Source: Adiantum capillus-veneris (taxonomy: Eukaryota > Streptophyta > Polypodiopsida > Polypodiales > Pteridaceae). From it: DNA of 64,000 bases. The notes under the pieces are model-generated. The model was not told where the DNA came from. It made no database searches and saw nothing but the letters and a program-made list of their open reading frames with translations. Positions 59,095-64,000 of this stretch are shown here, in pieces. Location: assembly GCA_014529385.2 (NCBI GenBank), contig CM043953.1:114295549-114359548 (forward strand), written 5' to 3'. The translations under genes were made by a program, and so were the position numbers. Each line of letters opens with the position of its first letter. Within the stretch, counting starts at the first letter, position 1.

Positions 59095-59106
59095 TGGTAT
59101 CAGAGC
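59095..59106 (+). promoter_or_regulatory. Primer-binding site of element H (initiator-Met tRNA)
   Basis: TGGTATCAGAGC just after the LTR end. This suggests copia-type parentage although no pol is present. Confidence 0.9.
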
Positions 59107-59440
59107 TTTGGCAGTGTTCTGTATTACTCAAGGAAAGAACCACAAGAATTTTTTTTGCTTGTTGCGATCGCACGAACCCAAGTTCGCTTGGGCGTGTTGA
59201 TTCCTAATCGTGTTTTTTGAAGAGTGATAGGAATCCCAAGAAAGAAGGGCTTGTCTAGCCTCCCCTTGTGTCTCTTTTCACTCATTGAGAGCAGACCGGG
59301 CACTTAGCGGCCGGCCAATCGACGTGAGGTGGGAAAAAGCAACCTTGGTGTGAGCGCAAGGTCGCCAAGGGGTGCGCCCGCGGAAAGGAGTAGAACTCGG
59401 GTGAAGAGAAGATCCTTCTCAAACACGGTTTGCAAGTGAA

Positions 59441-59575
59441 AGAAAACCTCAAGAACCTCAAGAACTCAAGACCCGCAAGAACCCAAGTTCCTCGTGAACT
59501 TAAGAACTCAAGAACCCCAAGAACCCAAGTTCCTCATGAACTTAAGAACCCAAGACCACAAGAACCCACGACTTC
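59441..59575 (+). repeat. AAGAACCCAAGTTCCTC-type minisatellite in the H leader
   Basis: Three to four imperfect units made of CAAGAACC(C), AAGTTCCTC and GTGAACTTAAGAAC words lie just upstream of the ORF start. Confidence 0.75.
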
Positions 59576-59578
59576 AGA

Positions 59579-60982
59579 ATGGTCATCACTCGAAGCGGAA
59601 TAGATACTTCGCTTGGAGGTGATGAGCATGAGAGAGGCGAAGAAGAATTTTCCCCACCAGGAGGTTTTTCCGACCCTTCCCCATCTACGACAAGGATTGC
59701 ACTCACTCCTATGGAGGCTTTCGACAAGCGGATGATGGACAGGAAGTTAGAAAGCGAAGAAAGAATAGCAGCCATCAACCGCAAATATGACGAAAGAATG
59801 GCAGCCATAGCGCGTGAGAGCGAGCAAGCACTCTTGGAAGCCAAAGAAAGACAAGCAAAATTTGATCGCGAGAACAACGAAAGACAAGCAGAATATGACC
59901 GCAAGAACAAAGCAATACAAGAACAGAGCGATCGACAAAACAAAGAGTTTTGGCGACTCTTTTCTCAAGTTCAGGCACAGATGCAAGAGATTTGGGGAAA
60001 GGAGACTCTCTCAGTCTCTTCTTCTCCAAAGCATGACACACAGGATTTGAATGACAATGATTTGCATGATGATGATTTGATTGACAATGATAAGCATGAT
60101 GATTTGGATGCCAATGATTTGCATAATGATTTGGTTGACAATGACAAGCATGATGATTTGCATAATCAAGATGTGATTTCTCACAAGCATGATGTTTTGC
60201 ATGAAGAAGATGTGATTGTTCACAAGAAGGATGAGTTAGTTGATGGTTTTTCTAGCGAAGCTAAGCTCGTTGCAGATTCGATCAATCACGAAGGATCGAT
60301 CTTGGCTCTCGAGCCTAGGTCAAAAGAACCCCCTCAGAAAGTACCCACTTAGGAAGAACCCCTTCAGGAAGCACGGATCTTGGCTCTCGAGCCTCGGTCT
60401 CAAGAACCCTCACAAGAAGTATTATGTGTTCGCATGATTAGTACGCACGCATTGTACGAGTGTTTCATTCGTGATCGTTTCCTGTATTTTCGTCAATGTC
60501 TTTATGTGATCCCTTTTCCTAGGCATGACATATTGTATGTTGAGCACGTTCCACTCATGAATGAGCACGAATGTATGCGGATTGTTCTTGAAAAACTGAA
60601 AAGTATGCATTCAAGGAAGTCACATTCCGTGTCTCTTCCTTGGCACTACATAGTTGTAGCAAGAGCATATGAAAGTAGGAGCACCAAGCATGGGCATTTC
60701 CGTTGTGAATTGCCACCGTTGATTGCTCTAGATCATAAGAGAAAGATTCGATCTCATTGTTTGCGTGTATGTGGTGAACGGGTAAGCACTTCGTCTATTG
60801 GTTCATCTACATTGCATGCACAGTCTTTAAGGAAGACAATATTTTTTCCACTCACTTTACATGGAATGGGTTTGTTCATGGTTTTGTGTTTGAGATGGTT
60901 TCATGAATTTTCAGCCATGGAGATTCTTGAAGAAGAAAGAAGCATGACTCTCGACGAAGTTGAAGCATCGAACGAGCCATAG
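59579..60982 (+). CDS. Unrecognised ORF of element H: coiled coil plus Asp/His repeats, one in-frame TAG
   Basis: Starts with the ATG of MVITRSGIDTSLGG and runs 468 codons in one frame to TAG at 60,980, interrupted by TAG at 60,350-60,352. Residues about 45-130 form a highly charged helix (RKLESEERIAAINRKYDER, EAKERQAKFDREN, NERQAEYDRKN), very likely a coiled coil. Residues about 155-215 are degenerate repeats of D-N-D-L-H-D-D-L/K-H-D. Around the stop, a unit LALEPRS(K/Q)EP is repeated. The C-terminal 180 residues (CVRMISTHALYECFIRDRF, DILYVEHVPLMNEHECM) look globular and match nothing I know. The MVITRSG opening is reminiscent of some plant gag N-termini. It may be a diverged or replaced gag. 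Confidence 0.6.
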
Positions 60983-61173
60983 AAGACTTTGTGTCGCTTT
61001 CGGCGTGGCCCAAAGAAGCAAGCGTTGCAGACCTTTATGAAGTTCAAGTACCGCACGACCCACACATCTGACTGGGCCGGCGAAGAGTCCCTTCCAGGAT
61101 TCCGGATGCTAGTGGCGATCTCCCTCGACGCCATACAGTTCGGTACCATTACCTCACTTTGAAAAGGAGGGGA

Positions 61174-62351
61174 TGTCACGTGACACATCCAACCTTATGT
61201 GTCCGTGGACAAGCTACAGCATGATCAGGGTTCAGTCAATCCAGTCAGTCTAGATTTAGAAGTGATGTGGCACTTTTGTGAGTCTATTCGTAGACCGTGC
61301 ATGTCCAGTCACTTAGTGTAGATGCATATCCTCTGGTTGCACACAGCATGATCATCAATATTCCCATCAGAATCCATTAAAATCAGTTAGGGGATTTTTC
61401 CAGTGCATTGAGCCTATTTTCCCTATTTTTGACATTTTTCACTTATTATTTTTAAGTGACTTTCCAACAAAAGTAGGTAGGGCAATTTTGCTAAGTTTGT
61501 ATATAAGCAAACCCAAGTTAGCACTAAATGGCAGAAGAGGCAGCAGGAGCTCCCCGCTCAACAGGCATCTTCTCAGCAGAACCCGCAGCCCCCCCCCCCC
61601 CCCCCCCCCCCAAACCTAGCATTTGTAGCTTCTCCACCAACACCTAGCCCTAGCGTTTTGGTTTTCCCTCTCAGCCCTGGCGTTTTTGCATATCCTCAGC
61701 ACCTCCACAGCCCTAGCGTTTTCAGCCTTCCCATGATCGCCAGCAATCCCCAGAACCCAACGTTTTTCACTAATGCTACAGTACCAGATCAGCATTTTCT
61801 ATTTTCAGTCCATTTGGTCGCAGATAGGCAGCGTTTTCAGCATGCATGATTAGCATCAGATTTAGCCATAAAGACTTGCAGATATCGTCATTTTCAGCCC
61901 ACAAAAACGCAGCCATTTTCAGCCACCGAAAACAGTCCCAGATTTCAGCCCCTAGCGTTTTTGGACAGCAGTAGAAGACCGCAGATTTCATCCCTAAAGT
62001 CGTCGTCGTCGTCATCCTTGTCGTCGTCATCGACATAGTCCCAGGTTGCATCAATCCATTGCATTGTCATTGTACCAGTTTGTGCAATCATAAGTAGACC
62101 ACTCTCGTCGACGAGTGGGGTCTTCGGAGGAGGGTTTTACAACGTCTCTGGTGTCGTATCCCTCTTCTCTCTCTATCTCTCAGTCTCATACACTTGCACG
62201 CACAGTGTCCATTCACTTTGTTTGTGATCATAGCATTCTCTCATTGAGAACAGAAGGCTCTCCCTTACATAAGAACTAAAAGGAACCTTGAGCACATCTC
62301 GGAGCACTCATCTTGAGCAAAGCGCAAACAATCATTCCGTTGCACCTAACA
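61174..62351 (+). repeat. 3' LTR of element H
   Basis: 1,178 bp with a C23 homopolymer at 61,589-61,611 (only 7 C in the 5' LTR) and a TATATAAG box at 61,500. Confidence 0.9.
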
Positions 62352-62879
62352 CCACCTGAAACGGAAATGGCAGAAACAGAATAATTGGTGTTTTGGAGTT
62401 TCATATGAGGTGTCAAGAAACGGCCTTATTTATAAACAATGTATTTCATAAAACAAGTAGCCTAGGAGGGACTATAGGTGTATTTATAATTGAAACACAA
62501 CAAGGCATGATTGAAAAGTTTCAAAGTTAATGCTTCATAGATAGTAGACTGTTTTCAAACCAGAACTGGATCTTCATACTACATAGTGTCAAACCAAGGT
62601 ACAACTTACAAGATACATTATACATGTCGCAAGTCAAAATGTATGACTCTGCATAAGCTGTAAGAGTCATACTGTCCATAATCCAAATCCAACCATCAAT
62701 GTCGGAAAACATAGCAAAATATGATTCAAATCAAAGCTCACCGGCAACTGCAAACATAAATCACCGCATAAACAAAAAGATAGGGTCCATAATCATATTA
62801 GTAATCAGTCCATTGGGCAAAGGCCTAAACCCAACATTACCCATCTGATGTAAGTATCATTGTCGTGTCTCAAGAATTT
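62352..62879. other. Right flank of element H, nothing recognised
   Basis: Starts CCACCTGAAACGG. AT-rich, with no coding motif seen. Confidence 0.35.
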
Positions 62880-63279
62880 GAGTCATGCTCATCGTCATCT
62901 CCGTCATCCTCAGCCTCATCTTTAGCCTCATTGTCTTCGCTCTCCTCCTTTAAGAGGACTCTTGCGCACTTATTGAAGCTAAAAGTGCACTTCGGCCATT
63001 GACTCTAGCTACTCCTCTCCGTCATTGTTGTCTCCTCGTATCATGAATTGGAGTCATAGCCTCCTCATAGAGCAATGCATATAAATCACGCTCCTACTGT
63101 GGGTTATCTTGAATGTCACACACCTTCTCAATGTCAATTTTATGGACATCGATTGGTGTGGGCTTAGGGGAATCAGAAAGCCTCTCTAGCAACTGTAAGT
63201 TGCAATCTCTAGTAACTGTAGGTTGCAATGACAAAACACCAATCACTCAAGTTGCAAGGTCGTGAGCTTATTTCTCTTG

Positions 63280-63503
63280 TTTGTATGGAAGAGAGCCCAA
63301 GTACTCCAATTCCTTTCACATACACCAGCAACATAACCTTGTGAGAGGACTTGAAGTGCAAGGCGTTTCTGCAAACAACACATGACAATAAGTTTGTATG
63401 GAAGAGAGCCCACGCACTCCAATTTCTGTCACATACACCGGCAACATAATCTTGTGAGAGGACTTGAAGTGCAAGGTGTTTCTGCAAACAACACATGACA
63501 ATA
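63280..63503 (-). repeat. Tandem duplication of the hAT dimerisation exon (period 113 bp)
   Basis: 63,280-63,390 and 63,393-63,503 are about 92% alike. Each includes a TTTGCAG acceptor and the exon encoding LALQVLSQ...ALFHT. Confidence 0.85.
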
Positions 63504-63519
63504 AAGAGGGAAAGTTAAC

Positions 63520-63718
63520 TTTTAACACTTGGTTTTGTAGAGACTGCAATGGAAAAACCTCCAATGAATTCTAGGAGATTAGGAAAGTGTAATACCAAAG
63601 TAGGTACACAAAACCAAGTATTAAGTTTTAACACTTGGTTCTGTAGAGACTTCAATGGAAAAACCTACAATGAATTCTAGGAGACTAGGAAAGTGTATTT
63701 ACCAAAGTAGGTGCCCAA
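63520..63718 (-). repeat. Tandem duplication of the upstream intron start (period 106 bp)
   Basis: 63,520-63,611 and 63,626-63,718 are about 90% alike and include the end of the preceding exon (CACCTACTTTGG) with its donor. Confidence 0.82.
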
Positions 63719-64000
63719 TTCGCATACTTCTCCCACCATGAGCTGTGTCTCTTTGAGCTTTGCAGTGGCTCGACCAAAGTGGTTGCGTTCAATACGAAAG
63801 CAAATCATCCTCTATCCTCCTCTGCATTGTTACATCACCACGAGTGTACTTCTGCACATACTTTTGAAATCCCTTGTCTAGCTCTTCTTCCACAAATTGC
63901 TCTTTGCTACGCTTTAAAGGGTGTGACAAATGTGCAACAAAATGGATTGGTTTATGAAACCCATTCCATCGTGATTCCCACACCTCCCACAATTCATTAA

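Larger units (their letters stand above)
58213..62351 (+). mobile_element. Non-autonomous LTR element H, 5' LTR truncated
   Basis: The 3' LTR (61,174-62,351, 1,178 bp) is complete, TGTCACGTG...CCTAACA. The 5' LTR (58,213-59,093) lacks its first roughly 290 bases. It has a primer site at 59,095 and a polypurine tract GAAAAGGAGGGGA at 61,161-61,173. The internal 2.1 kb encodes one long ORF with no gag, protease, RT or integrase motif. The left flank is rearranged, so no target duplication can be paired. Confidence 0.88.
62880..64000 (-). pseudogene. hAT-family transposase-like gene relic (C-terminal half)
   Basis: On the minus strand, exon text from 63,992 includes RWNGFHKPIHFVAHLSHPL, EELDKGFQKYVQKY and MQRRIEDDLLSY. 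A one-base shift near 63,790 follows, then WWEKYANWAPTL (63,738-63,703) at a GTAAAT donor. After an intron comes an exon (63,490-63,393) opening at TTTGCAG with LALQVLSQ, VCDRNWSAWALFHT, the signature of the hAT dimerisation domain (VLSQ...ERNWS.WALIHTK..N.L). Downstream (63,170-62,880) is SARVLLKEESEDNEAKDEAE, an acidic tail with a stop. The family cuts and pastes DNA transposons, and some members are domesticated host genes. The shift, duplicated exon and stop argue for a pseudogene. The N-terminal BED finger would lie beyond the window. Confidence 0.6.

Overview
The window looks like intergenic DNA of a land plant with a large, repeat-rich nuclear genome. The evidence is plant-type spliced genes at both ends, many Ty1/copia elements primed by initiator-Met tRNA (primer site TGGTATCAGAGC), a Ty3/gypsy relic with a second RNase H, L1-like LINEs with a DUF4283-type ORF1 and a zf-RVT tail, a hAT transposase relic, and very long (CT)n/(GA)n tracts. 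A fern or gymnosperm is plausible, but the sequence alone does not settle the species. No prokaryotic operons, CRISPR arrays, rRNA or tRNA genes were seen.

Layout: 0-2 kb holds the 3' end of an FCP1/NIF-type phosphatase gene, convergent with a two-exon gene of unknown function. 2.2-5.65 kb is a 5'-truncated copia element (A) with its 3' LTR. 7.5-12.15 kb is a minus-strand Ty3/gypsy relic (gag, PR, RT, RH, extra RNase H, IN). 13.5-15.5 kb has a long inverted repeat and a LINE RT relic. 16.2-21.4 kb is a young full-length copia element (B, TSD ATGTT) inside an older transposase-like repeat that resumes to about 23.5 kb. 25.06-40.95 kb is one L1-like LINE split by two complete copia elements: C (29,557-34,990, TSD GATGG) and D (35,635-40,381, TSD AGATC). 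The LINE reading frame resumes exactly across both insertions.

45-46.3 kb is a second LINE RT relic. 46.37-50.47 kb is an LTR plus leader (G) interrupted by a 3-kb non-autonomous LTR element (F, TSD TGGAG). 50.5-56.5 kb is an old LTR split by element E, a relative of B (TSD TTGCA/CTGCA). 57.4-57.9 kb holds two exons of an ABC1-kinase-like gene. 58.2-62.35 kb is a non-autonomous LTR element (H) with an unusual coiled-coil and Asp/His-repeat ORF. 62.9-64 kb is a minus-strand hAT transposase relic with a tandemly duplicated exon.

Every retroelement gene seen is broken by stops, frameshifts or key-residue changes, so the window records successive insertion and decay and not a working pathway. 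The observations most worth checking are the novel ORF in H, two premature TAG codons shared by B and E, a low-divergence tract between B and E, and the long CT-bounded hairpin. I found no convincing new multi-gene system.
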